Under the pieces are notes generated by a model that had not been told where the DNA came from, ran no database searches, and saw nothing but the letters and a program-made list of their open reading frames with translations. Source: Micavibrio aeruginosavorus (GTDB taxonomy: Bacteria > Pseudomonadota > Alphaproteobacteria > Micavibrionales > Micavibrionaceae). From it: a stretch of 34,084 bases of DNA. Location of the stretch: the NCBI GenBank assembly GCA_003241285.1, contig QFOT01000005.1:1-34084 (forward strand), read 5' to 3'. This document shows, piece after piece, positions 1 to 6,428 of the stretch (position 1 is its first letter; every line of letters starts with the position of its first letter). The translations under genes were made by a program, and so were the position numbers.

Positions 1-954
1 CTTGATGGAAATATTTTTATTATAGGTTGTGAAATTTTCAGAAACTTTAGGCACGGCTTGTAATACGCGCCTGCAGGTATCACTGTCTGTTAATCTAAAT
101 GTCGATAGGATACCTTCCACAAGCATAGGAGAATCTTTCGAGCAATAAGAAAGAGGGACAGCGCTCATATCGATAGTAATTGTCGCAGCTGCATTTTCTT
201 TACCCATTGCAGCAATGTAAATCGCGGATTCTGGCGATGTTTTGTCTAAATTTTGATCAATGGAAGAGGTTGCCATTAAGGCAAAAATAGGGCTTAAGCG
301 TTTGGCCCATTTTTGGAAAGTCGGCGTAGCGCTTTTCTCTGCTGCCCAATAAGTAGCATCAACAACCTTAGGCGCAACTTTATAGACTGCGATATCAGAT
401 GCAACTTTAGCGGCAGCCGGGCCTTTTTCTTTGACTGTTTGAGAGATCTTTTTCGCGGCAGGTGAGGTGGCTGCAGTTATCAGCATATTGTTCAAAAATG
501 ATACGCAGTTCTCTAATCGAGTCGGCTGTAAGTATTGTTTAGAGTTGGGGATGACAATCGCAGTCAAGGAATTACTCAGTGTGGCATTTCCCCCGGGAAT
601 ATGCGCAATGTTTATGTATTGAACTTCTCTCGATGGGGGGGCGAGAACGAGAGTGGTCTTACCATCAATCGCAGTTTTTGCAAGCGGCTCAGGATTTGTG
701 CCGACAAAGAATTTTTTTGTAGCGGCGATAATAGGGGCACCGGGTTTAAATATGCCTTCCAGTCCGATAAAAGATAAATCTTCAGCTTCAGACAGTACTT
801 TTGGGGAAGCAGTAACACGGGACGCTCTTTCGCGCTCTTCCCGTACTGATGCATCTCTGGCAATGGCCACAGCTATTTTTTCTTCGAAGCCGGGCGTTGC
901 GCGAGCGGCGGGTTTTTGAAATTCACTACCTTTGCGTACTAACAAAATGAACAC
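1..954 (-). CDS. Hypothetical protein, N-terminal part (gene runs off window start)
   Basis: The minus strand stays open from a GTG at 954-952 to the first base of the window, giving 318 codons with no stop, so the C-terminus lies outside. A TTG at 945-943 is an alternative start and has a better-spaced AGG-type ribosome site (955-957). The reading frame begins with a short hydrophobic run (VFILLV) and then a charged, Arg/Glu-rich stretch. The middle is Ala/Lys-rich (about residues 165-220) and the far part contains scattered Cys residues. I recognise no domain. It is divergent from sucD, where one would expect sucC in many alphaproteobacteria. Uninterrupted coding over 950 bases and plausible codon use support a real gene; the function is unknown. 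Confidence 0.65.
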   Translation of the reverse strand, partial: MFILLVRKGSEFQKPAARATPGFEEKIAVAIARDASVREERERASRVTASPKVLSEAEDLSFIGLEGIFKPGAPIIAATKKFFVGTNPEPLAKTAIDGKTTLVLAPPSREVQYINIAHIPGGNATLSNSLTAIVIPNSKQYLQPTRLENCVSFLNNMLITAATSPAAKKISQTVKEKGPAAAKVASDIAVYKVAPKVVDATYWAAEKSATPTFQKWAKRLSPIFALMATSSIDQNLDKTSPESAIYIAAMGKENAAATITIDMSAVPLSYCSKDSPMLVEGILSTFRLTDSDTCRRVLQAVPKVSENFTTYNKNISIK

Positions 955-1075
955 CCTGTTCGTTAAAATTATGTAAATTTATACTATGAATTAGTTGCCA
1001 TAATCAAGAAAAATATAAACCTAATATAAAGAGATTTGGCGGGATGCGTTGCGAAGCAGGCGATTTCATGCTTAA

Positions 1076-1125
1076 TAGAGTGAAATCAATGGCTTCCCAA
1101 AGATTTAGGGGAAGCATTCACTCTA
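1076..1125 (+). repeat. Two-tier inverted repeat in the sucD leader
   Basis: A perfect 9-bp outer arm TAGAGTGAA (1076-1084) pairs with TTCACTCTA (1117-1125). Inside it GCTTCCC (1092-1098) pairs with GGGAAGC (1109-1115). The structure ends only about 15 bases before the sucD ATG, with the AAGG ribosome site at 1130-1133 immediately after it. It could be an mRNA leader hairpin or a degraded intergenic palindrome; no U-tract follows, so it is not a terminator. Confidence 0.5.
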
Positions 1126-1139
1126 ATTCAAGGTTCAAA

Positions 1140-2015
1140 ATGTCTGTTCTCGTCAATAAAGATACCAAAGTCATCTGTCAGGGTTTCACCGGAGCTCAAG
1201 GCACGTTCCACTCAGAGCAGGCGATTGCCTATGGCACGAAAATGGTCGGTGGCGTTACATCGGGCAAAGGTGGCACGAAGCACCTGGACCTGCCCGTTTT
1301 CAACACAGTTTCCGAAGCAAGAGCCGCCACAGGCGCTGACGCTTCTGTTATCTACGTTCCACCTCCATTTGCGGCAGACGCAATCCTCGAAGCCATCGAA
1401 GCTGAAATCCCGCTTGCCGTCTGCATCACAGAAGGCATTCCGGTTCTTGACATGGTCAAAGTGAAGAAAGCGCTGCTCGGTTCCAAGACACGCTTAATCG
1501 GTCCTAACTGCCCGGGCGTTATTACGCCAGGTGAATGCAAAATCGGCATTATGCCGGGCCATATCCACAAGCGCGGCAAGATCGGTGTTGTATCCCGTTC
1601 CGGTACATTGACGTATGAAGCCGTCTTCCAGACAACACAGAACGGCCTTGGCCAGACGACATGTATCGGCATCGGCGGCGATCCTGTCAACGGCACCAAC
1701 TTTATCGACGCGCTGGAAATGTTCATGGCGGATGACGAAACACAAGGCATCATCATGATCGGCGAGATCGGCGGTCAAGCTGAAATCAAGGCCGCGCAAT
1801 ATTATGCAGGCCTTGCCAAAAAGAAACCGATTGCTGGTTTCATTGCCGGTGCGACAGCGCCAAAGGGCAAGCGCATGGGCCATGCTGGCGCGATCATCTC
1901 CGGCGGCGAAGACACAGCCGAAGCGAAGATTGCAGCTATGAAAGCGGCTGGCTACGTGATGGCGGAAAGCCCGTCCCACCTCGGTGAAGCCATGATGAAA
2001 GCCATGGCTGCTTAA
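1140..2015 (+). CDS. sucD: Succinyl-CoA synthetase alpha subunit
   Basis: SucD forms the CoA-binding and phospho-histidine half of succinyl-CoA synthetase, which interconverts succinyl-CoA and succinate with NTP formation in the TCA cycle. The 291-residue protein has the usual family length. The N-terminal CoA-binding Rossmann region carries GFTGAQGTFHS and GGVTSGKGG, and the active-site histidine lies in GHAGAIISGG near residue 249. I chose ATG 1140 because it gives the canonical N-terminus MSVLVNKDTKVICQGF and follows AAGG at 1130-1133. An in-frame ATG at 1044 would add 32 residues encoded by a hairpin-forming leader and is unlikely. The beta subunit gene sucC, normally directly upstream, is absent here. 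The stop is one base before the next gene, so the two are probably co-translated. Confidence 0.96.
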   Translation: MSVLVNKDTKVICQGFTGAQGTFHSEQAIAYGTKMVGGVTSGKGGTKHLDLPVFNTVSEARAATGADASVIYVPPPFAADAILEAIEAEIPLAVCITEGIPVLDMVKVKKALLGSKTRLIGPNCPGVITPGECKIGIMPGHIHKRGKIGVVSRSGTLTYEAVFQTTQNGLGQTTCIGIGGDPVNGTNFIDALEMFMADDETQGIIMIGEIGGQAEIKAAQYYAGLAKKKPIAGFIAGATAPKGKRMGHAGAIISGGEDTAEAKIAAMKAAGYVMAESPSHLGEAMMKAMAA

Positions 2016-2016
2016 T

Positions 2017-2568
2017 ATGGCGCTGGTTGATCTCGATCAGTTTCCGGAGGACACATATCGGACGCTGATCGCGCTTCCATACCGCGTTGGCCTGTACGTT
2101 TCGCAAAGCGACCGGACAGGCGGCAAAAGCTCTGAAACACAGGAATTGGCGGCGCTTGAAAACGTCGTCACTTTTTATGTTGAGGATACGCTCAAATCGG
2201 AATTCGCGCAGACGATTATGCTTGCAACGCTTCAGCATAAAGCCTACTGGCCGGAATGGTCCGCAGAAACGGAAAGCGTGCCGCAAGAATGCAAAACGAT
2301 TACTGATTACCTGGTGAACATAATCGACGAGCGCAAGCTGGAGAGCTTTAAGAGCAATCTGCTGGAAATCGCGATTACTGTCGCGCAGGCCTATCAGGAA
2401 AGCGCGCAAGACGTCTCGATCTTCGGCAAGATTAAGCACGCGCTTTCGTTCCGCTCCGAAAAAATCGCGGCTGATGATAATATCGAGCATATCAATATAT
2501 CTGCGGCTGAAAAAATAGCGATCAACAAACTCGCCGAAATGATGGGCGTGGCGCAGAGAGTGGCTTGA
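2017..2568 (+). CDS. Unknown helical protein, TerB-like, paralog 1 of 3
   Basis: This 183-residue soluble protein starts one base after the sucD stop, so it is almost certainly in the sucD transcript. It is the first of three consecutive related proteins. Shared features are an N-terminal segment with an aromatic/Val-Ser core and an acidic Gly-rich loop (YVSQSDRTGGKSSE, about residues 28-41), a central Ala/Tyr-rich helix (AITVAQAYQE, about 119-128), and a conserved C-terminal block (HINISAAEKIAINKLAEMMG). The N-terminal acidic loop followed by helices resembles TerB-type domains, but this is an eye-level comparison only. No signal peptide or membrane segment is visible. The function is unknown; the link to sucD is positional. 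Confidence 0.75.
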   Translation: MALVDLDQFPEDTYRTLIALPYRVGLYVSQSDRTGGKSSETQELAALENVVTFYVEDTLKSEFAQTIMLATLQHKAYWPEWSAETESVPQECKTITDYLVNIIDERKLESFKSNLLEIAITVAQAYQESAQDVSIFGKIKHALSFRSEKIAADDNIEHINISAAEKIAINKLAEMMGVAQRVA

Positions 2569-2571
2569 AAC

Positions 2572-3114
2572 ATGGCGCTTTCTTCCACTGATATTCAATT
2601 GATCTCCGATATATTCATACGCGTTAGCCTCTATGTCAGCCATGCCGACGATACGGATCAAGGCGAAGAATCCGAGGCCAAAGAACGCGACTATATGATG
2701 AAGGCGCTTGCGCGTATCGTAAAGCTGTCGAAATCCCCGGATATTGCGACGGCGGCAAAAATGGCGCTTGAGAATAATGCCGTTTTCGAAGATGAGAGCG
2801 AAGAAAGCTTAAGTAATGCCATTCGTGAAATGGTAGCAGCTTTCAAACTCAGTGAAAGTGAAGAGGGTCTGCTCCACTTGAAGCGGGCAGTGATGTTCGT
2901 TGCGACATCAGTTGCCCGCGCCTATCGCGAGGAGCTGGATATCCGCGAAGAAGAGTTCCTGCTTGAGGGGCTTTTGAACAAGATCATCGGCGCGATCAAC
3001 AAAGAAGCCGATCCTGAAGAGTTCAAGAATATCAATATTTCACCGGCGGAAGATTCCGCGCTGACAATGATTTCCGAAGCCCTTAGAGCGAAAGATGCCA
3101 ATGATAGTCGATGA
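2572..3114 (+). CDS. Unknown helical protein, TerB-like, paralog 2 of 3
   Basis: This is a 180-residue acidic protein three bases downstream of paralog 1. It repeats the family layout: SLYVSHADDTDQGEESEAKE near residues 18-37, then AVMFVATSVARAYREE around 108-123, then NINISPAEDSALTMISEALR at the C-terminus. The loop after the first helix is strikingly acidic, suggesting possible metal binding or a polar surface. No catalytic motif is recognisable. It overlaps the next gene by 20 bases, so the three genes behave as one translational unit. The assignment to a TerB-like fold is inferred from the pattern of helices and is weak. Confidence 0.75.
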   Translation: MALSSTDIQLISDIFIRVSLYVSHADDTDQGEESEAKERDYMMKALARIVKLSKSPDIATAAKMALENNAVFEDESEESLSNAIREMVAAFKLSESEEGLLHLKRAVMFVATSVARAYREELDIREEEFLLEGLLNKIIGAINKEADPEEFKNINISPAEDSALTMISEALRAKDANDSR

Positions 3115-3628
3115 TGAAATCCCGGTGACGGAAGAAAATATCAAGCGTGCCAGATTACTGATTGGCGCGGCGTTCTGGGTATCGAAGATGGATCCGCAAG
3201 GCGGCTACAATGCCAGCGTCGAGGAGCGTAAGGCCATCACGGAGACGCTGCGCCGGTTCATGGGCGAGAAGGATTATCGTGAAATCTCTCCGGTTTTTGA
3301 CGCTGCGCTGGAGAATTACAAAGCCTGGGATAGCTGGACAAAAGATTTGTCGAATTTCCGCTACGAACTGCAAACCATTCTTGCCGACGTGCCGCTCAGC
3401 TACCGCCAGAGCGTCTACGATCTCGCTTACTGCGTTGCCATCCGGTACCGCGAGCGCAACTTTATCCTGGCGACGCTTGCCAGTATTCATGTATCGCTGA
3501 AGAATTTCCTCGCACCGGACCCTCATAGAATTGATCTGCCCGATTATCTCAATATTAGCCCGACCGAGAAAAGCGCGCTCAACGAACTGGCGGAAATTCT
3601 CAATCTGCCGCAGCGGATTATCGTTTAA
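3095..3628 (+). CDS. Unknown helical protein, TerB-like, paralog 3 of 3
   Basis: This 177-residue protein is the last of the three relatives. It has AAFWVSKMDPQGGYNASVEE (about residues 26-45), VYDLAYCVAIRYRERNF (about 108-124) and the shared C-terminal block YLNISPTEKSALNELAEIL. The start used is ATG 3095, inside the previous gene; ATG 3101 is an in-frame alternative and neither has a strong ribosome site, consistent with translational coupling. The stop codon shares the tetranucleotide TTAA with the stop of the convergent desaturase. Divergence between the three copies is high, implying an old duplication. Function unknown. Confidence 0.75.
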   Translation: MPMIVDDEIPVTEENIKRARLLIGAAFWVSKMDPQGGYNASVEERKAITETLRRFMGEKDYREISPVFDAALENYKAWDSWTKDLSNFRYELQTILADVPLSYRQSVYDLAYCVAIRYRERNFILATLASIHVSLKNFLAPDPHRIDLPDYLNISPTEKSALNELAEILNLPQRIIV

Positions 3629-4536
3629 TCAGTCTTGATCGGACCCTTGAATTGCGCGGCGAGGGCTGTACCTAGGCCTTCATTGAATGGAGTCATCTCT
3701 TCTTTGTGCTTTTCGGCTAAGCGGCTCCACGGCAATGCCACGTGATTATGATGCGTCAGGTGATAATTGAAATTCAGGATAAATCGCGAATAAAAGTTTG
3801 AGGTTTCCAGCTCTTTCGCCGGAACGCTTCCATCTTGTGGCGTGCCGTAATGATAGGAATTATCCATGATCGAAATAATCACGGCTCGGCCAAGGAGCGC
3901 GACAACAGGCACGATCCATGCCGCCCCAAAAATCATAAACACGCATGTATATATAAAGGTAATCCAGAGACAGTCGGTGCGGATTCTTTTCACGTTATCG
4001 GCTTTGAGCAACGAGTTCATCACGGCTTCGAAATGACGGTCGTCAGAAAACAGGCGGCGTGCCAGTTTGCGCGTAAGCGGTGCAGGGCACAAGGCGACAA
4101 GATACGAAGTCGCGACTTCAGTAATGTAAAGCCCGCCCAGCATATGAAAGTAGTGCTTTATCCAGGCGGCAAGTTTTGAGCCTGAATAATATTCGTTCTC
4201 CCAGTCGCGGTTATATTGGTGATGCATCAAATGGCCGAAACGAAGGACGCCGAAACTCGCGCCGAACAGGATCGACAGGCTGCGCCCGGCAAATTCATTG
4301 ACCGTGCGGTGCGGGTGAAAATTGCGGTGAATTGCTTCGTGGATCAAGCTCCAGAGCGGCGTGTTGAGAGGCACGACGAGCAACGTAATAAGCAGCATCG
4401 CCCAGACATGACCGCCGAGCCAATAGGGCATGACGGTTAAGGTAAGGACGAAGGCTGCGCCGATGGCAAAGGCAAGGACAAGATTGGTGGAAGCTGGTAT
4501 CTCGGATTTGTCGGGCATGGAGTCGAATTTGGACAT
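3625..4536 (-). CDS. Membrane fatty acid desaturase family protein
   Basis: This is a di-iron membrane desaturase/hydroxylase that would introduce a double bond (or hydroxyl) into acyl chains at the inner membrane. With ATG 4536 it has 303 residues. The three histidine boxes are visible: HEAIHRNFH, HLMHHQ and HLTHHNH. Hydrophobic segments flank them (near residues 20-65, and another pair around 180-220), giving the usual four-helix layout. Substrate cannot be read from sequence; carotenoid and acyl-lipid desaturases look alike at this level. The frame is open further to a TTG at 4554, but ATG 4536 is preferred; neither has a clear ribosome site. It is convergent with the triplicated genes and appears to be monocistronic. 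Confidence 0.88.
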   Translation of the reverse strand: MSKFDSMPDKSEIPASTNLVLAFAIGAAFVLTLTVMPYWLGGHVWAMLLITLLVVPLNTPLWSLIHEAIHRNFHPHRTVNEFAGRSLSILFGASFGVLRFGHLMHHQYNRDWENEYYSGSKLAAWIKHYFHMLGGLYITEVATSYLVALCPAPLTRKLARRLFSDDRHFEAVMNSLLKADNVKRIRTDCLWITFIYTCVFMIFGAAWIVPVVALLGRAVIISIMDNSYHYGTPQDGSVPAKELETSNFYSRFILNFNYHLTHHNHVALPWSRLAEKHKEEMTPFNEGLGTALAAQFKGPIKTD

Positions 4537-4689
4537 GCAGGCTGGCAATGTCAAGAATATCCAAAGTTAAGAAGCGGAAGTAATATCATTTTCAATGACT
4601 TAGCGTAGGCTATCATTTCGAATGTCGATTTTTTTGGTTTTTTTATTTCTATCCCTTAATTAAACATAACTATAAGTTTGGCTGATGAA

Positions 4690-4815
4690 GGGGGGGTGTT
4701 TTGATACAGGTCCCCGCCGGGTCCGAAACCTTGGGGATAGCCGAAAAACGGCGTGCCTTTTCAGGATTAAGGCTAACCCTGACAGGGTAAAGCGGTTTCA
4801 CGCTTATGTCAACGA
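4690..4815. other. Dense run of small hairpins, unassigned (possible structured RNA)
   Basis: Several short stems follow one another: CCCC/GGGG around 4713-4736, GCCG/CGGC at 4739-4751, CCTT/AAGG near 4753-4769, CCCTGACAGGG at 4777-4787, and AAGCG/CGCTT just after. A possible closing stem TTGA(TA)CA pairs with TGTCAA near the ends. On the minus strand this would be the 3' part of the small membrane protein transcript. I compared it with tmRNA, SRP RNA, RNase P RNA and common riboswitch signatures from memory and found no match. Confidence 0.3.
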
Positions 4816-4831
4816 AAACACTGATCAGGCT

Positions 4832-4942
4832 TTAGCCCCAGACCAGATATCCCATGATCAGCCCGCCTGTGAAAATCAGGATGGCACAAAACAGGTAGAC
4901 GATAACGAAAACCGAGCGATTGTAATTTTGATAGTGTTCCAT
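4832..4942 (-). CDS. 36-residue single-span membrane protein
   Basis: The minus strand encodes a 36-residue peptide starting MEHYQNYNRSVFVIVYLFCA and ending GYLVWG. Residues about 11-34 form one strongly hydrophobic helix with a GG kink; the polar N-terminus is short. The ATG at 4942-4940 is preceded by GAGGAG (minus-strand 4954-4949) at ideal spacing, which is strong evidence for translation. Such small single-span proteins often modulate transporters or respiratory complexes, but nothing here identifies a partner. It lies between the desaturase and the MazF-like gene with its own promoter-like sequence and a long structured leader that can occlude its ribosome site. Overlapping longer frames on the plus strand lack comparable start signals. 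Confidence 0.7.
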   Translation of the reverse strand: MEHYQNYNRSVFVIVYLFCAILIFTGGLIMGYLVWG

Positions 4943-5127
4943 GTCTTACTCCTCTTGTCTGACGGGCGTCGGGGAGTAAGAAAATCCATTGTCAGGATCA
5001 CATACGTCTTTATCCCTTGCGGGACTGGACATACACGTATGTCTCCCCGACGTGAGTCGAGGAGTGATGACGGTCACTGAACCGGACAATGGAGGTTTCT
5101 TAGGCCCCGAACCACGCTAATGGTTCA
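4943..5127 (-). promoter_or_regulatory. Structured 5' leader, riboswitch-like, controlling the small membrane protein
   Basis: On the minus strand the leader can form a long broken stem. The anti-ribosome-site ACTCCTC (5065-5059) pairs with the ribosome-site segment GAGGAGT (4954-4948), GAC (5058-5056) with GTC (4963-4961), and CGTCGGGGAG (5052-5043) with CTCCCCGACG (4976-4967). Inside are a three-way junction hairpin of 8 bp (5042-5035 with 5007-5000, capped by a GGGA/TCCC-type stem) and a small ATCC/GGAT hairpin. The loop of that small hairpin lies in GACAATGGA, which is complementary over 9 bases to TCCATTGTC at 5093-5085, a potential pseudoknot or switch strand. This is the architecture expected for translational control. 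The class is unknown; a plus-strand reading is possible because the stems are symmetric. Confidence 0.5.
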
Positions 5128-5133
5128 AAGGTC

Positions 5134-5162
5134 AGGATAGAGGAAAGATGGGGGTGGGACAA
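5134..5162 (-). promoter_or_regulatory. Putative sigma-70 promoter for the small membrane protein
   Basis: Minus-strand TTGTCC (5162-5157) and TATCCT (5139-5134) are separated by exactly 17 bases, each matching four of six consensus positions. Transcription would begin near 5127, right after the terminator of the upstream toxin transcript and just before the foldable leader. Confidence 0.4.
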
Positions 5163-5170
5163 GGTAGCTA

Positions 5171-5203
5171 AAGAAAAAATTAAGCCCGCTTACGCGGGCT
5201 TAA
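5171..5203 (-). terminator. Rho-independent terminator after the MazF-like transcript
   Basis: TTAAGCCCGC (5180-5189) and GCGGGCTTAA (5194-5203) form a perfect 10-bp stem with a 4-base loop. Read on the minus strand it is followed by a U-rich tract (plus-strand A-run 5174-5179). There is no U-tract in the plus direction. Confidence 0.8.
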
Positions 5204-5299
5204 AACACTGGCCGCTCCATATTTGTTATCACCGGAGCGGCATAGCCTATCCCTGATGGGTAGGACTTAGACGTGGATCATCCGAAGATGAGAGCCACA
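5204..5299 (-). ncRNA. Structured element A downstream of the toxin-like gene (possible sRNA or 3' UTR)
   Basis: Between the toxin stop and the terminator the minus strand can form three consecutive hairpins: GTGG/CCAC with an inner TCATC-CGAA-GATGA tetraloop stem (5273-5298), CCTA-CCC/GGG-TAGG (5247-5265), and GCCGCTCC/GGAGCGGC (5211-5241). The motifs GTCTAAG (5272-5266) and AGGCTAT (5248-5242) recur in the same order in element B at 6209-6336, and both elements end in a CCCGCG-NAAG-type hairpin. It could be an independent small RNA or the toxin 3' UTR. Confidence 0.4.
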
Positions 5300-5319
5300 C
5301 ACAATTTATTATATAGTTT

Positions 5320-5742
5320 TTAAAGATGTTTTGTCAATTTCGAAAGCCCCATTGCGCGGAGCACGCAACAATGGACCAATTCCATCTGCTCATCGCTAAG
5401 TGTATGATAATAATAGGATCTTTTGCCGTTTTGAGTGCCTAGTCTAACTAAATTTAGTCGATGAAAGCCAACAGCATAAACCATATCGCCTTTTATCCAT
5501 ACGCCATCACTTTCCAATCCTTTTGGAAGTCTAGGTCTAATGTCCAATTGAGCATGATATGGCATAGTTTTTTCTGGTGCAGTCGTGCTTAAGGCAACAA
5601 CTGTAGATAGATTAGGTCGTGCGTTAATTTTGGGACTTAAAACTACAACGAGGCGTTCCTTGACCATTTCAGGAACTTTAAAGCCAACGTTAAAATCACA
5701 ATTTAAAATCATCCCTTTATCAGGGTGTTCGCGAATCGGCAT
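5320..5742 (-). CDS. MazF/PemK-like toxin family protein
   Basis: This 140-residue protein has the features of the PemK/MazF-like fold: the entry strand after a Pro-rich start (GMILNCDF), then KERLVVVLSP (near residues 28-37), a TVVALSTTAP strand-turn (about 47-56) and WIKGDMVYAVGFHRL (about 82-96). In canonical MazF, related segments form the RNA-binding groove and the family cleaves mRNA, but this long subgroup differs from classical MazF and activity is not proven. The ATG directly abuts the stop of the upstream winged-helix gene (TAAATG), so translation is coupled. No own ribosome site is visible. The gene pair is followed by structured element A and a strong terminator. Confidence 0.72.
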   Translation of the reverse strand: MPIREHPDKGMILNCDFNVGFKVPEMVKERLVVVLSPKINARPNLSTVVALSTTAPEKTMPYHAQLDIRPRLPKGLESDGVWIKGDMVYAVGFHRLNLVRLGTQNGKRSYYYHTLSDEQMELVHCCVLRAMGLSKLTKHL

Positions 5743-6162
5743 TTATTGTTCGTCTCGGCCTTTTAAGCCCCATTCACCATCACCGAGATTTAATAACTCA
5801 CTATTTTTACGCTCTGTAGCTCCTACCAGACTCGAATATAGACTTGTCATTGGCACAATAGCATTAATGATTTTGCCTCTTTTAGCAAATTCATCAAGGA
5901 AATATCGAGTTTTTAACTTAGTACCTTTTTCTTTTAAAAGAATAACTGCTGCATCGTGGGTTGTTTCTTTGGCTAGGGATTGGTTTATGGCAGGCCAGCC
6001 TAATGTAGGTTGTTCAATAGGTGCAGAAAACCCATTGGAAAGGTTTTGTAAATGATCATACCCGCCCGTAATTACCTTAATTGCTGCTAGACGTTCTGAA
6101 AGACGTTTTTCTTCTGCTTTCAGGTCTGCAAGCGTCCATGTGCTGAAATCATTGTTTAGCAT
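5743..6162 (-). CDS. Coiled-coil plus winged-helix protein, putative antitoxin partner
   Basis: This 139-residue protein begins with a short charged helix that should form a coiled coil (DLKAEEKRLSERLAAIKVI, residues 13-31), followed by a linker. The C-terminal domain from about residue 68 (THDAAVILLKEKGTKLKTRYF to DGEWGLKG) has the pattern of a winged helix of the HARE-HTH type, ending in a Gly-Trp-Gly-Leu wing. Its stop abuts the start of the MazF-like gene, a toxin-antitoxin-style arrangement with the DNA-binding partner first. That it is an antitoxin is inferred from position. Upstream, ACTTAAAC and ACTTAAGC form a tandem direct repeat (minus strand near 6185-6205) that could be its operator. 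The ribosome site is weak. Confidence 0.6.
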   Translation of the reverse strand: MLNNDFSTWTLADLKAEEKRLSERLAAIKVITGGYDHLQNLSNGFSAPIEQPTLGWPAINQSLAKETTHDAAVILLKEKGTKLKTRYFLDEFAKRGKIINAIVPMTSLYSSLVGATERKNSELLNLGDGEWGLKGRDEQ

Positions 6163-6208
6163 TGACAGAATCCATGATTTTATGCTTAAGTGTTTAAGTT
6201 TAAAGAGT

Positions 6209-6336
6209 TGCCCCGCTTTCGCGGGATAATAGCCTTATGAGTTACGCTACATCTTTCGACGGAGGAGCGTCTCACTTAGGCCTTAGACTATTATCATACA
6301 AATACCATGCCGGAGGGTTAATTTCTTCCGGCATGT
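6209..6336 (-). ncRNA. Structured element B upstream of the winged-helix gene (relative of element A)
   Basis: The minus strand contains a CATGCCGGA/TCCGGCATG hairpin (6335-6306), then GATAATAG, GTCTAAG (6288-6282), a bulged stem TGAG..CGCT/AGCG..CTCA, AGGCTAT (6235-6229), CTATTATC, and a CCCGC/GCGGG hairpin (6225-6212) followed by a short pyrimidine tract. GATAATAG and CTATTATC close the domain. The order of motifs matches element A on the other side of the two-gene cassette. Either a small RNA or an operator-like repeat; no homology to a named family recognised. Confidence 0.4.
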
Positions 6337-6342
6337 TTTGTT
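6306..6342. terminator. Possible terminator, weak on both strands
   Basis: A perfect 9-bp stem CATGCCGGA/TCCGGCATG with a 12-base loop is followed by TTTTGTT in the plus direction and by a weak GTATTTG in the minus direction. The only transcript needing termination here is the minus-strand HTH gene, so the assignment is uncertain. Confidence 0.35.
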
Positions 6343-6428
6343 ATATATGTATCAAAAATTTATGGCAAGAAAATAATAACCCCTTAGGCTAACTATTTAA
6401 TATATTTCCAGAATGATTTCCACTTAAA

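Noticed and set aside
1044..1139. N-terminal extension of SucD to ATG 1044
   Set aside because: The added residues are encoded by a hairpin leader and do not resemble any SucD; ATG 1140 restores the canonical start.
4690..4830. tmRNA, SRP RNA or RNase P RNA
   Set aside because: The plus strand begins with a G-run and contains AACGAAAAC, which recalls a tmRNA tag, but there is no T-arm, no ALAA-stop tag, no SRP core and no RNase P signature.
4961..5060. Manganese (yybP-ykoY) riboswitch on the plus strand
   Set aside because: GGGGAGTA and ACATACG are suggestive, but no plus-strand gene follows and I could not fit the full consensus; kept only as a remark in the leader finding.
4685..5080. 131-codon plus-strand frame over the small membrane protein region
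   Set aside because: It has a low-complexity basic composition, no ribosome site, and overlaps hairpin-rich DNA plus a well-signalled gene on the other strand.
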